Source: Letharia columbiana
Lineage: Eukaryota > Ascomycota > Lecanoromycetes > Lecanorales > Parmeliaceae
Length of the DNA stretch: 64,000 nucleotides
Direction of reading: 5' to 3'
Assembly (NCBI RefSeq): GCF_014066305.1
Contig: NW_023501060.1
Span: 434,001-498,000 of the forward strand
The translations under genes and the position numbers were made by a program. Below are positions 35,270 through 47,811 of the stretch, in pieces (within the stretch, counting starts at the first letter, position 1; each line of letters opens with the position of its first letter). The notes below the pieces were generated by a model. The model had not been told where the DNA came from. It searched no databases and saw only the letters and a list, made by a program, of their open reading frames with translations.

Positions 35270-38200
35270 CTATCTACCATAATGATTATTCAAATGTTGA
35301 CCTCCTTTACCATATCCATTCTGCGGTGTGGGCGGAGGTCCATTATAGTAACCAGGTTGTGGTGGCGGCGGTGGTCCATTGTATCGACCTTGAGCTACTG
35401 GAGGCGGTCCGCCATAGTACCCATTTTGAGGAGGTGGAGGCGGTCCGTTGAAGTAAGCTCGCGGAGGCGGAGGAGGATAGCCATTGAATTGGCCTGGAGG
35501 TGGAGCACCTCGTCCGTAACCATTTGGCGGAGGTGCAAAGCCGGGATTTAGATGCTGGGCGAATGGGTTAGGCCTATCATTGGAGTAGTTGATCTGACCG
35601 CCTCGACCACGGCCGCTACCTCGACCACCTCCCAAAGGTGCACCCCCATGAGAGCGGCCAGAGGAGTTCGCGCGTCCTTTGGTAGCCTCGATGTCGGCGC
35701 GATCAAGAGTGGGCGGTGCAGATTTGACACCTCGAAGTATCATTGATTTATGGATATGCACTGAATGAGGCATTTCATAGTGGACACTAGGTCAGGTGTT
35801 AACTTGAGCCTCTTGACTGGGAGGGTAGACGTACCTGATGCTATTATCTTCGTCCAGGTTGGGCATCACTCCTTCCTCGAGTGGGAAAATTAGAGAACTT
35901 TGAGGTATATAGTCCTCGTTCTTCTCAACTTTGCCGGCCAGTCCTTCGCTTATGCGGGGATTGATCTTGTACTTCGGTGAGCCCTGACGCTTCGAATAGA
36001 AGTTTGTCGCTATCTCTTCATACAAAGGATGTCGGTTGGACATGATCAGAACATCCTTCCCCAACGCATTCCTTGCAACGTCATCGGCAGATAGCAGCGG
36101 ATACCTCGTCGCCATAGCTTCGAGCAACCTCTTTGCGTCGATGAAAGGCAGCAATGCAACGCCTTGCCAGGCAAACTTCTTTCCATTCAGATCAATCGGA
36201 AAGTCCGTTGGATAGAAATCTAGAATCTCGCTATCCTCATCACTCATTAATGATCTGAACACTTCTGGTATCGCGTGGTTCGAGGCTGCGGGCAAGACGC
36301 CCATGAGCTGCTCAAACGGCTTGAAAGGTGTGCCTTTCTCGAATTTTATATTCATCTTATCAAGCTCGACAAAGTCAGCTGCGAAGGGAGCGTAGTGATA
36401 CGGGTAGTACCAGGTCCACGATGGACATCCCTGGAAGTAATAGAGAAGAACCCATGCAAGACCTTCCACGTAGGCTCTTGCAACGTTGTTGCGAAAGGCG
36501 ATGTCCTTAGGATCGACGTTAAACTTCTGTTCGTAGTACCGGTCAGCGTAGCCTTCCTCCCACAAACGAACATTGTCGGGTGGCGGCTCATCCGAGTCTG
36601 CCTGTGGTTTGTTTGAGACATCAGGGCTATCGCGGCTTGGGGTCCCTGCGTCTCCATCCTCCATGAGTTCTGCTTTTCTCTTCCTCGAAGCCGATACCGG
36701 CGTGGTGGTTACGTCTGCACTTTGGGGGGTATTATTCTGCCCGCTACCGTCTGCGCCATCCCCGGCTGATGGCTCGGTCTGGTTTGCCGAAGATGGATCA
36801 ATCTGACCTCCTAGTAGTTGACTTTTCAATGCAGCTGCAGCACTTTTGTTGGCCGCATTAGCTTTGTGCACCGTGCCACGATTCACGACCATATCATGAG
36901 TGACAGCTCTTTCTTCCTTGGTGAGGATACCTTTCCCCGGAACGAACAATGGCATGTCTGCAGGAGCGATTGATGGATCCTTCGCTCGGCCTATGGTACC
37001 ACTCGACGGGCTGCTGTAGTCTGGAGATCCTCGACGGCCACGTTGCACAGTATTATTTTGGCTCCTGCTTCGATTCTGCTCTTCTAATTTTCGTCGCTTG
37101 GCATTAGCATCTCGTCGCTCTTCTGTCTGTCGTCGACGCCGAAAGATGGCATCTTCCTGCTTAGCCAGCCCATCCAAGATGAATTGAGCGCGTTCTAAAT
37201 CAACATGCCCATCTTTTGTGACATAACCTCCCATCAACGGGATGTTGTCTCGCCAAATAGCAATGAGAGTGTCAATACCATTCTCCCTGATATCAAGACT
37301 GGGTAGATGTGGAAGAAAATCGTTCCCAACAAAAAAGCACATAAAAACCCAGTCATCCAAAGCTCTCTCTAGGTCGAAGCGAAAAGTCGCTTGCGGCACA
37401 TGCAATTCGGCTTCGAGGTACTCACGAAGAACAGAGACATGGAGCCAGATGAAGGGCTTGTCAGTGAGGGCTTTGTCTTTCTCACCAAAATCTCCCTCCT
37501 TTTGCTTAGCTTCACCTTTGCATGCCTCCGCTATGTGGCCCTTTTGACCACAGATGTGGCAAGTACGCGCTTTTGACTCTTGGAAGAAGACATCCTCGCG
37601 AAGAACGCGAAAATGAGGCTCATGAGTTGCGAGACCAAGCATGATTAAATCGGCATCAAGTCCATACATTACATGGCGAGTATTAGGATCATGCTCAGGC
37701 GAAGATCGCTGTGAGCGGATGAACTCCATGATCTTATGTTCTCCTTCACCCGGCACCGTTGCGTCTGATATGATAACCTTGACCTTTTCCCATGCTGGAT
37801 CAGTGTTGACTTTGTACGCACACCAGTATCGAAGACTCGCGGCAAGGATATCCATGAACGGCGTCCCTGGAGTAATGGCATTGCTATCCCAAGTCTTCTT
37901 TTGTGCCATGGCTGTGGCATCTTCATGCACCACTCCGTTGTTCTGCGACTTGAGCATTTTGAGGAATTCCTCCTTGTCTTCGTCCTTCTGTGCTGCTTCC
38001 TGGGCCGATCTGAAGCGTCGGGAGCGTTGCTGATTCATCTTTGCACGAGGAGCAACACCGTCTGCAGGAGTATTTTAGCTTGTTTCGTAGTCGATTCCAG
38101 TTGAATCGTGAAAGGAATGCACCCCCCCCCCTGATGACTTCAAGATCTCAGCGGATAAGGTAGCCAGTCTAAGGGGATAGGCAAATCTAAGATCCCAGGG

Positions 38201-38586
38201 CATGACAGCATTGAACGTACCAACAGCAATCAATAGCAGTTTCCTTGGCCTAACCATGTTCACCACTCGATCCGTATATTTAAATATTGCTAGCATCATC
38301 TCTTCTTCTGTAGATGGCGGTGGGCGATCTTCTGGGTGTGAACAGGGATGGACAATGCCATTCATGTCAAGATACCTTCTCACCAATTAGAACCATCAAC
38401 TATACACTCCCAAAGATGCCAGAATGTAACGCACAAATTGTCGAATTCCTCTCCGTTGGGATTTGGACCCGCCGTGCTGACCGGTATCTCCTGTCCATCT
38501 ACTTCTCCTGGTTTCTCTTCGATGACCTGCGAGATGATCTTAGGGTACTTCTGCGACAGCCAGCGAAAAAGCGCTGGAACACCCAT
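35270..38586 (-). CDS. RAT1: Rat1/Xrn2 nuclear 5'-3' exoribonuclease
   Basis: Exons: complement(38435..38586), complement(38221..38375), complement(35835..38061), complement(35270..35786), giving 1016 residues. Rat1 degrades 5'-monophosphate RNA in the nucleus, ends Pol II transcription (torpedo) and trims rRNA and snoRNA. The start is diagnostic ([18 protein letters not shown]), followed by [19 protein letters not shown] over the first junction and [18 protein letters not shown] over the second. Acidic metal sites are seen in [19 protein letters not shown] and [24 protein letters not shown] zinc knuckle (Cys270, Cys273, His278, Cys283) marks the Rat1 branch and not Xrn1. The C-terminal about 130 residues are an RGG-like stretch plus repeats of Tyr-Asn-Gly-Pro-Pro-Pro-Pro type. 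Intron 2 is long (159 bp) and has a 10-base homopolymer run. Confidence 0.96.
38122..38131 (+). repeat. C10 homopolymer inside RAT1 intron 2
   Basis: Ten consecutive C on the + strand (G on the transcribed sense strand) lie within the 159-bp second intron of the Rat1 gene, about three times longer than most introns in the window. It is probably a length-variable site. Confidence 0.85.
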
Positions 38587-39270
38587 ATTTGCTTGTGTGT
38601 TGGGAAACTCCTAAGGTTCTCGGTGCCGTGAGGAAAGGTTATGATATAAACACGCGCACGTTGATATCCAAAAAATGGTAGCTGTAGGGCTATCCTTCGT
38701 GCTCTTTGTCATCAACGAGGAGAGCCTCCAAGCGGGTAATCAAGGACAGTATATGCTGGACCTCAATAATGATCGTAGGTCGAAAATTGCAGGTTTACTA
38801 TGGGAAACCTATGGTGCATAGGAGAGATGGCAGGCCAGTGCTTCAAGAAGCTAGAGGTGCGAAGTTAAACCCTGCTGAATCCTATCACACAGTGAGCAAC
38901 CTTCAATCTACCGAGATGAAAGAGCGCCTGGCGCTCGTCACTTTGTCAGATGGTAAGAAGCCTTTGCTGTGGTGCGCCTGAAGCTTTCGAAGGGTGAAAT
39001 GGCGAGATGATCGTTTGACCTCAGGCTTAAGAAGGCTTGTCTGCAGGATGGACTTGCGGGTAATGGAAAAACCTTTTTCCGAGGCTAACGATCTGCAATG
39101 TCAAAATTACAGGCCGGAGAGCCCGACAAGTACCATACCCCAATGGCTGTTTTCCAGATGTGCAGCGCGCCGAGCTAAAAGCTTTGGGAAGGCGATGGCG
39201 AGTCAGTAGTCGATAATGTGGAGGCTGTCCAGGTCACGCTCACTGAAGAGAATGCAGCCACCATAGTACA
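38587..39270. other. Divergent promoter region, RAT1 / USO1
   Basis: 684 bp between divergent starts. No gene, repeat or recognised motif is seen. Confidence 0.5.
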
Positions 39271-42200
39271 ATGTTCCGCATACTCGAATCGCAGGCACCG
39301 GCGAAGCAGAATGCAACGACCACAATCTCTACCTTAAGTGGGCGTCTACAAAGTGCCACACTTTTAGAGGATCGAAGAGCAGCGATATTAGGGTTGAGAA
39401 GTTTTGCAAAAGTCTATCCAGCCTCTGTGGCATCTGGGGCTCTTAGGAGCCTCATTAGCTGCCTTAACAACGATGTTGAGGATGTGGACACTACGAAGGT
39501 AATACTAGAAACATTGCTGATGCTTTTCAACCCTGATGAGTCAAGTGTGGGTAATCACCCCAGAAAACACTGTCTTTACTAAGGTACTAATAACCAGAAG
39601 CCGGAAGCTTCAGATGACATAGCTCTCTGGCTTGCAGATGAATTCACCCAAGTGAGTGACGTATAATGACCATGAGCTTGATCGCCTGCTGAGTTGACCG
39701 AGTAGCGGCAAGAAAATATTACAGCTCTCTTGGACCTTCTGGACGCATACGACTTCTTTTCACGGCTGTACTCGTTACAATTAATATCCGCCATATCGTC
39801 TGCACGCCCCGAGCGAACACAGGAATGTGTCTACACAGCTCCTCTTGGTGTGTCTAGATTGGTTGCTGTACTCGAAGATAAAAGAGAAGCTGTGCGGAGT
39901 GGTATGGTGACCCGTATGGAAAGAACTATCTAGGAATAGGGCTAATAGCGAACAATAGAGGGTTTACTCCTGCTCACTGCACTCACACCGTCCTCGCCAG
40001 ATTTACAAAAGCTCGTAGCATTTGAGAATGCCTTCGATCGCATATTTGGCATCATTGATTCGGAAGGTGCACTGACACACGGAGGCATTTCGGTGCAGGA
40101 CTGTTTGTCTCTACTGGCAAACCTCCTTCGCATGAACGTCTCGAACCAATCCTACTTTCGCGAAACAGGATCCGTGAAGAAGCTCGCGAGTCTCCTGAGT
40201 GAGGCTATTCGCGAACAAGATCTCCCAGATGGGGTACCAGAATGGGCCAGGCCTCAGCGGGACAAAAATGTTTGGGGCCTTCTCGCTGTCCTACGACTCT
40301 TCCTTGTCAGAGGTAGCCTAGGAACGCAAGCAAATCAAATGTCGTTCTGGCAAAGTGGGGTATTGACTCAAGTGCTGGACATAGCTTTTCGTGAATCATT
40401 CGACATCCCGATCAGAGCAGAGGTTAGTCGAATTCGCACCCACCAACGCTCGCATCGCTAATTGATCCGTGCAAAAGGCCTTGGTCACAGGTGCCGATCT
40501 CATAAGGTCAAACACCAGCTTACAGGAAGGTTTCGCACAGCGTGATGTTCTCTCGCCGAGGCAGGAGGTTCTGCAACTCAATGGTCATGCTAACGGTCAG
40601 GCTCCGCGGTCAACAGTAAACGTTATATCCGGTCTCCTTGATCTGGCCCTTGCGCCATCTTCCACTTATGCATTCGACGTCCGGCTATCCGCTTGCGAGT
40701 GTCTCAAAGCGTACTTGTGTGGCCATGCAGCAATACGCTTGCATTTTCTGCGTAGAGCCATCGAGGGCCATACATCCGATCAGGTCGAAACAGACAACAT
40801 AATCACAATTCTTTTAGATGACCCCGAGTCCTCTCATGGAGTGGATCCATACAGATCTTGGATCTCTGCAGTCTTGCTATTTCATCTTCTGTATGAGGAC
40901 TTTGATGCGAAGAATATTGCCATGAGTGTTGCCGAGGGCGATGCCGAAAACGGGGAGGAAGTCATCACCTGTATACAGAAGTTGTCATCGAATCTCATTT
41001 CAGGTGAACAGAAGCACGAAGACCCAAGGGTGTCTATTGGATATCTCATGATTTTGTGCGGGTGGCTATACGAGGATCATGACGCAGTCAATGACTTCCT
41101 CGGCGAAGGCAGCAGTGTACAAAGCATAGTACAGCTAATTACACGGAACAGTCCGTCTCGAATTCTTGTATCAGGACTGTGCGCTTTCCTGCTGGGCATC
41201 ATCTATGAATTTTCAACCAAAGACTCTCCGATACCGCGAGCTACTCTTCATCAAATCCTCACCACCGGCTTAGGGCGTGAACAATACGTTGATAGAATTA
41301 CTAAGCTACGGGAACATACCATGGTCCGTGATTTCGAAGTGCTGCACCAAGGTTTTGCCTCCAGCCTGCCCGGTGGGCTGCCTGAAGTCTACTTCGACCG
41401 GACGTTTGTGGACTTTCTGAAGGACAATTTCAGCCGTGTCACGAGAGCAGTCGATCGACCTCCAGGTATTGAAGTGGCTGTGGTTGCGAACGGAATCCAG
41501 AAAGGTGTCTCCCGCGAGTTGGTCGATTCACTGAAATCGCAAGTCGATGCTGCAGAGCAAACAATACAGAAGCTCGAGTCAGGGAAGTTGACGCTTGAGC
41601 GAAAACTCGGACAAGAGCAGGCCGACCACCGGAAAGCCAAAGACTCTGCTACTGTGGAACTGAGCAGGATCAAGAACATTAACGAAGCACTTCAGCGTAA
41701 TCACGAAGAAGATATGCAAACAACCGTACAAAAGCATCAGCAGGCTCAGGTAGCGACACAGAGGACACACGAAGCGTCCATGCAGTCGCTGAAGAGCGAA
41801 ATGCAGAGAAAGAGAGAAGCAGCTGATGCAGACGCTACAAGGGTCCGAACAAGGACTGACGCCGAGATAGAGGACCTGAAAGCCACGGTTCGGAGGCTAA
41901 GAGACGAGCTGGAAAAGTCTAGCAAAGAGCATGCGCAAGATCTTCATATCGCACATGAAGACTACTCCACGAAGATATCTGCATTGGAGCTCCGCCTGCA
42001 ACGCGCAGAAGACAAGGCCAACGATGCTGAAACGAGAGCCAGTCGTCTGCAGAGCGAGATTGACAGCAAAGAAGAGGCCAGAAAGTCAGCGCAAACAGAA
42101 CTTGATGACATGCTCATGGTGCTTGCGGATCTTGAGGAGAAGAGGTCAAGAGACAAGGTACGAAAAAATCGTTTCCAGTCGTTTGGCCAGCTTGCTAACA

Positions 42201-42288
42201 CCAACAGAAACATCTCCGGATACTTGGAGAGGACGTCTCTGAGAGCGAGGAGGAAGAGGTTCCTGAAGGTGGGGACGCCGACGCATAA
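39271..42288 (+). CDS. USO1: Uso1/p115 vesicle-tethering protein
   Basis: Six exons: 39271..39546, 39601..39651 (acceptor could be 39597), 39706..39901, 39959..40422, 40478..42157, 42208..42288, giving 915 residues. Uso1/p115 tethers COPII vesicles at the Golgi. The armadillo-like head has marks such as SATLLEDRRAAILGLRSFAK, PEASDDIALWLADEFTQ, LLLLTALTPSSPDLQKLVAF, NVWGLLAVLRLFLVRGSLGT and RLSACECLKAYLCGH. From about residue 640 a coiled coil runs to the end, and the last exon gives an acidic tail (LGEDVSESEEEEVPEGGDAD). The length matches p115 and not the 1790-residue yeast Uso1, whose coiled coil is much longer. Without the last splice, the frame would run on in basic non-family sequence, which supports the intron at 42158-42207. 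Confidence 0.92.
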
Positions 42289-43892
42289 GGCCATGGGCAT
42301 TGAGGCTGTCATTTGCACCGGCCGACACAGCAGCCGGGTCATTGGATGTATGAATAAATTGCTATGTACAGCAGAGCAAGACGGACTTAATCGAAAGAAG
42401 GAACTTTTGACTACAGAATAATCGGCAGGTCTTCGTGGTATGGTGTCATGCTTGTGGGGCTCAAGGATCTACGTTCCCTGAACCAGATGATTGTGACTGT
42501 TCGTCTTTCGCCCACCTCAGTTGTGAGATAGATTCCGGCGGACCGTGCTATTTTGTGGTGCATTAGTCGGTTCTCGGCCAATCTTGTCGACTGATAGGTG
42601 GATGTCTAGGTGTCTAACAACCTTTTTCGACCGTAGGCAGTGCTTGAGGCGTAGAAGAATCTGTGTTTTCTGGGGACGATTTGAGTTTACGAACGAGATG
42701 GTCAGTCTATGTTTAGAGGATAAGCCTGCTTTGTCTGCTTTCTTCGGTATCTAACCAGCGTTCCAGTGGATAGACTTCATTTATCGAGCAAGAAAGAGCA
42801 CGAACGTTGGGTAGTGTGTGATGGATGAGCCTGGTCGGAAGGCAAACCTGCATTTTATACGGGCATCTAACCAGAGATATCGCCCATTTGCAGCTCTTAC
42901 CAGAATCTGTTCCGCCAGCGACGAGATCCATCTGTACGTGGCGCTGGCTACGAATCTCCTATTATAGCAGGGAAGCCGAGTGATCTCATCTCCGACGCCA
43001 GCCATGCAGTGGTCGTTTACTCGAACCGTTTCGACTCTGATCAGTTTCTGATATTGGGAGAGGAGTACTGAAGGCTACGGATGAGAAGGGTTCCACACGT
43101 CAAAGTCTCGACGCGTACGAATAAGGCCGATAAGCTGCCAACTTCGGGGTTTTCCACTCAACTACTATTTAATAGAGGCTTACGTATCTACTACAGTAGG
43201 TTTCTACGATACTCGAATTAGCACTCGAGCGTATAGCGTTTGAACGCCGTGTCAGTTGTATCGACGCTATAACATAATCCGTTCTGCCGAGCCTCCAGGT
43301 AAGGTTGTTTCTTCGTTTTTTCCCTCTCGGGTAACGCAGTTTAACGAACGGTAAAAATGGCGATTTCGGTTCGAATCTATGGCGATTGTATGAATGTTCA
43401 GGGATGAGATCAATTGTGACCAGGCTAAAAACGTATAGAGAATCGGTTCGTTGCCTTGACGGGGCAGCGGAGACCGTCCAAACTTGGCACATGGCCGCAG
43501 GGTCGAGTGGGCTACGTACCTGAGTACCTAGGGTCGTTCCTGCCCAGCATAAAAATCGAGAAAGAGAGAGACAAACACTAGAATCTGTTCATAAAACGCT
43601 TCTCCAAGAAATGACCCATAACCACCGGCTTCGGCAGTAATAGAATCCACGAAAGAAGCAATCGTGACAACTTAATCATTCTATGCCTCTTCGTTGTATC
43701 TATTAGACGTAATTGTAAGGTCGCCGTAAGTGCTTGGTAAGTAGATTCTAGGTGGCTTTCGAAAAGTGGTCAGCCCTATGGAAATTTCCAAACTTTGAGT
43801 CACTGGTGACATTATTGTAATAATCTGCGACCAAAAGCCGCCAATGAGGTCCAAACCTACGACTCCATGAGCAAAAGTTGGCCTCCAGCATC
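42289..43892. other. 1.6-kb gene-free region upstream of the IleRS gene
   Basis: This is the longest spacer next to a housekeeping gene here. No gene could be supported. It is somewhat richer in A/T and in TAC/CTA steps than the flanks. CpG is still common, so it does not look RIP-mutated. A GGTTCGAATC string at about 43369 resembles a tRNA T-loop, but the arms do not fold. The last 100 bp hold a perfect TGAGTCA box. Confidence 0.45.
43796..43802. promoter_or_regulatory. Gcn4/CpcA-type element TGAGTCA
   Basis: A perfect TGASTCA site, the target of the bZIP general amino-acid control activator (Gcn4 in yeast, CpcA/CPC1 in filamentous fungi). It lies 91 bp before the ATG of the isoleucyl-tRNA synthetase gene. 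Cross-pathway control of aminoacyl-tRNA synthetases is known in fungi. A 7-base match can also occur by chance. Confidence 0.5.
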
Positions 43893-46800
43893 ATGTCTAT
43901 CGATTTTCCGAAGGAAGAGGAGGCGGTGCTGAAGCGGTGGAAGCAGATCAAGGCGTTCGAAACACAGGTCGAGCTCTCCAAGGGCAAACAGCCTTATACC
44001 TTCTATGATGGGCCTCCGTTCGCGACTGGCCTGCCACATTACGGGCACTTGCTCTCGTCAACTATCAAAGACATTATTCCAAGATACTGGTCAATGAAAG
44101 GGCGTTACGTGGAGAGGCGATTCGGCTGGGATACGCATGGGCTGCCCATTGAATATGAAATAGACAAGAAGCTGGGGCTCTCAGGCAAAGATGCGGTGGA
44201 GAAGATCGGAATAGAAGCATACAATGCAGAATGCCGGGCTATCGTCATGAAATTTGCAACAGAGTGGAAGCAGACTATTGAACGTTTGGGCCGGTGGATC
44301 GACTTCGACAATGACTACAAGGTCAGCGAGCCTAGACCCTCACGTAAGTGATATTGCTTACTGACGGCAGTGATGTCAGACCATGGACCTTTCGTTCATG
44401 GAGTCGGTCTGGTGGGTTTTCTCAGAATTATACAAAAAGGATCTTGTCTACAAAGGGTACCGTGTTATGCCCTATTCAACAGCTCTCAATACACCACTCA
44501 GCAACTTCGAAGCTCAACAGAATTACAAAGACACTCAAGATCCTGCCGTTGTGGTTACATTCCCTTTACTGAGTGACCCCGATACGTGCCTCCTGGCTTG
44601 GACAACGACACCGTGGACATTACCCTCTCACACGGGACTTGCGGCCCACCCGGACTTCGAGTACGTCAAGATCTTTGATGAAGCATCCAAAAAACATTAC
44701 ATCCTACTTGAAGCGCTCATGAAGACATTATACAAGGACCCAAAGAAGGCAAAATATCGCATCGTCGAACGTATAAAGGGAAAGGACATGCTGGGCTGGA
44801 AGTACGAACCGTTGTTCGACTATTTCTACGAAGAGTTCAAAGACTATGGTTTCAAAGTGCTCAATGCTACCTATGTGACGGCGGACAGCGGTGTTGGAAT
44901 TGTTCATCAGTCTCCCGCGTTCGGAGACGAGGACTACAAAGTAGCTCTCGAGGCCGGAGTCATCAACGATAAACGCCTGCCTCCAAATCCAGTCGATGAA
45001 AAGGGTTTGTTCACCGCAGAAGTGCCCGACTTCCAAGGTCAACATGTCAAAGCCGCCGACAAAGCTATCATCAAACATCTAAAAGGAACCGGTCGTTTGA
45101 TCGTTGATACCCAATTTACTCACAGCTACCCATTCTGTTGGCGGTCAGATACACCCCTGATCTACAAGGCCGTTCCCGCGTGGTTCGTAAAGGTTCCCGA
45201 CCTCATCCCCACCATGCTAAAAAACATTGAAAAGTCGCATTGGGTGCCCAGTTTCGTGAAAGAAAACCGATTTGGCAGTTGGATTGCTAATGCTCGAGAT
45301 TGGAACGTGTCACGGAATCGATATTGGGGTACTCCTATGCCGGTATGGGCGAGCACCGATTTCAAAGAGATTGTCTGCGTCAGCAGCATAGAGGAGCTTA
45401 AAAAGCTAAGTGGCTTTGAGGGCGAGCTGACAGACATCCATCGGGACAAGGTAGACCACATCACCATTCCTAGCAAGCAAGGCAAAGGCGATCTACGGCG
45501 CATTGACGAAGTCTTTGATTGCTGGTTCGAATCCGGCAGCATGCCCTACGCGTCATCTCATTATCCCTTTGAGAACACAGAGGCTTTCAAGGCTTCCTTC
45601 CCTGGTGACTTCATTGCAGAAGGCCTGGATCAAACACGTGGATGGTTCTACACTTTGACTGTTTTGGGAAATCATCTGTTTGGCTGCTCACCATTCAAGA
45701 ATTGCATCGTGAATGGCATCGTTCTTGCCAACGACGGAAAGAAGATGTCCAAGCGGCTAAAGAATTATCCTGATCCTTCTTTGATTATAGATCAGTACGG
45801 CTCGGATGCTCTCCGACTGTATCTCATCAATTCACCTGTCGTCCGCGCTGAGACTCTCCGCTTTGATGAAAAAGGTGTCAAAGAAGTCGTTGCAAAGGTC
45901 CTGCTTCCGCTGTGGAACTGCTATAGATTCTTTTCAGAACAGGCTTTGCTTCTCAAGAAAGTCGAAAATATTGACTTCGTGTTCGATCTCAAATCGGAGT
46001 CAGGCAACACGAACGTGATGGATAAATGGATACTGGCAAGCTGCCAGAGCTTGCTCAAATTCACCAACGAAGAGATGGCCGCATACCGGTTGTACACAGT
46101 CGTGCCGAATCTGCTGGGGCTGATTGACAATACCACTAATTGGTACATTCGATTCAACCGTCGGCGCCTAAAAGGCGAGTTTGGCATTGAAGATACCCAG
46201 CGAGCGTTGAATACCCTCTTCGGGGTTTTGTACATTCTAGTTCGAGCTCTGGCACCTTTCACCCCCTTTCTCACAGATAACATCTACCAGCGATTATTAC
46301 CCCATATTCCCGAATCTGAACGAGCGAAGGATCCTCGAAGCGTGCATTTCCTCGATTTCCCCGAGGTCAGAGAAAACCTCTTTGATGAAGACGTCGAACG
46401 TCGGGTCGGCCGTATGCAAAGAGTCATTGAGCTCGGAAGAGTCTCGAGGGAACGAAGGACCATTGGCCTCAAGCAACCACTCAAGACCCTCGTCGTTATC
46501 CATCCAGACGAGACATATCTCTCCGACGTACGTTCCCTGGAGTCTTATATCTGCGAAGAACTCAATATCCACGAGCTCATCCTCTCCTCCAACGAAGACA
46601 AATACAACGTCCAGTACAGCGTCACAGCTGACTGGCCCTCCCTCGGCAAGAAGCTCAAGAAGGAGGCTCAAAAGGTTAAGAAAGCCCTTCCCGGTCTCAC
46701 GAGTGACGAAGTGCGTGGGTTCGTTGAGAACAAAACCATTACAGTTGCCGGCATCGAATTAGACGAGGAAGACTTGATTGTCAAACGCGGCCTCGGCGAC

Positions 46801-47190
46801 GACGAAGCGACCAACTTCTACGAAACCAACACCGATAACGACGTTCTCATCCTGTTAGACACAACTCTTTCTCCCTCCTTAGTTCACGAAGGCATAGCCC
46901 GCGAGGTTGTCAACCGGGTACAACAACTACGCAAGAAAGCGAAGCTGGTGCCTACAGATGACGTGAAGATGGAATATAAGGTGCTGAGTGATCCAGAGGA
47001 TATCGGTATTGAGCAGGTATTCGAGGGGCACGGGAAAACGTTCGAGAAGGCTTTGAGGAGACCGCTTGATAAGCATGTGGTAACGCAGTTTGAAGGGAAG
47101 GTGCCTGGCGGAGATGTCGACGTGGTGGTAGCGGAAGAGGAGCAGGAGGTACAGAAGGCGTGCTTTTTGTTGAGGTTGGTGAAGCTCTAA
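43893..47190 (+). CDS. ILS1: Isoleucyl-tRNA synthetase, cytosolic
   Basis: Exons are 43893..44321 and 44380..47190 (58-bp intron, phase 0), giving 1079 residues, the normal eukaryotic cytosolic length. This class I synthetase joins isoleucine to tRNA-Ile and edits Val-tRNA-Ile. Visible marks: PYTFYDGPPFATGLPHYGHL with the HIGH-like HYGH at residues 49-52, RRFGWDTHGLPIEYEIDK, the editing-domain block LAWTTTPWTLPSHTGLA, GVGIVHQSPAFGDEDY, WNVSRNRYWGTPMPVW, the KMSKS loop as KMSKR (598-602), and the anticodon-binding region with NWYIRFNRRRLKGE. No mitochondrial presequence precedes the ATG at 43893. A TGAGTCA box upstream suggests amino-acid control. Confidence 0.97.
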
Positions 47191-47482
47191 AACAGGGAAA
47201 CAAAGTAGACGAGGGGATGATGTTCACGATAAAGCAGCGCATGTTGCCGTCCTTGGGTCTTAACCCTGGTTCAGGACAGGAATAACAAATTCGCATGCAA
47301 CAGCTCCTCAACTCGTTCTTTTAATGTTGATTGTAAATCAAGTCTCATGGTCCGTAGTCTATGCAACCATAGCTCGTCAACCCGCTGCCAGCCTCTCCTG
47401 AATGTCCGCCCATACGTCGGTTTCGGCTTGCTGGGAAGTTCGCGGCAGATTCACTGTCCTTTATGTCTGCTCATCCAACAAC

Positions 47483-47811
47483 CTAATTGCCTCCTTTCCC
47501 ACTCCCGCCGCCCGTTGTTTTCTCTCCTCCTCCTGGTGTCACCCCCTGGCTTCCTCCCCCACTCCCTGGAGCATCCTTCATCTCGCTAATGCCTTCTGGA
47601 AGTGGTGCAGCTTTGCCGGAGCGGTCAACGCCGGAGGAGACTGGTTCCTGGAAAAGCAACAGGGGATTAGCGCAAGGAGTGACAGAAGAGGACGGGCTAA
47701 ACTTACGTCTGAGTCGCCTTCGGGGGCACCGGCGATCTTGTTCTCGCCGGACTCTATTGCGTTGTCGCTTGCCACCGTTGGACCATCGTCGTATTCTCCA
47801 CCACGAGGCAT
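47483..47811 (-). CDS. Small conserved-looking Gly-rich protein, spliced
   Basis: Exons are complement(47707..47811) and complement(47483..47647) with a 59-bp phase-0 intron (GTAAGT donor, CGCTAAT branch-like, TTTTCCAG acceptor), giving 89 residues. The N-terminus starts MPRGGEYDDGPTVASDNAIE and is acidic. The second half is Gly/Ser/Lys-rich and ends GGGSGKGGN. I recall short ascomycete proteins starting with a similar MPRG-EYD motif and of unknown function, but cannot confirm this. It has no signal peptide or membrane segment and is likely disordered. It is convergent with IleRS. Confidence 0.65.

Noticed and set aside
43360..43400. GGTTCGAATC string resembling a tRNA T-loop
   Set aside because: The flanking bases do not form a T-arm, and no acceptor stem or D-arm could be found around it.
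42289..43892. RIP-mutated transposon relic
   Set aside because: CpG is common and TpA is not extreme by eye; no transposase-like frame or terminal repeats were seen. A relic cannot be excluded but is not supported.
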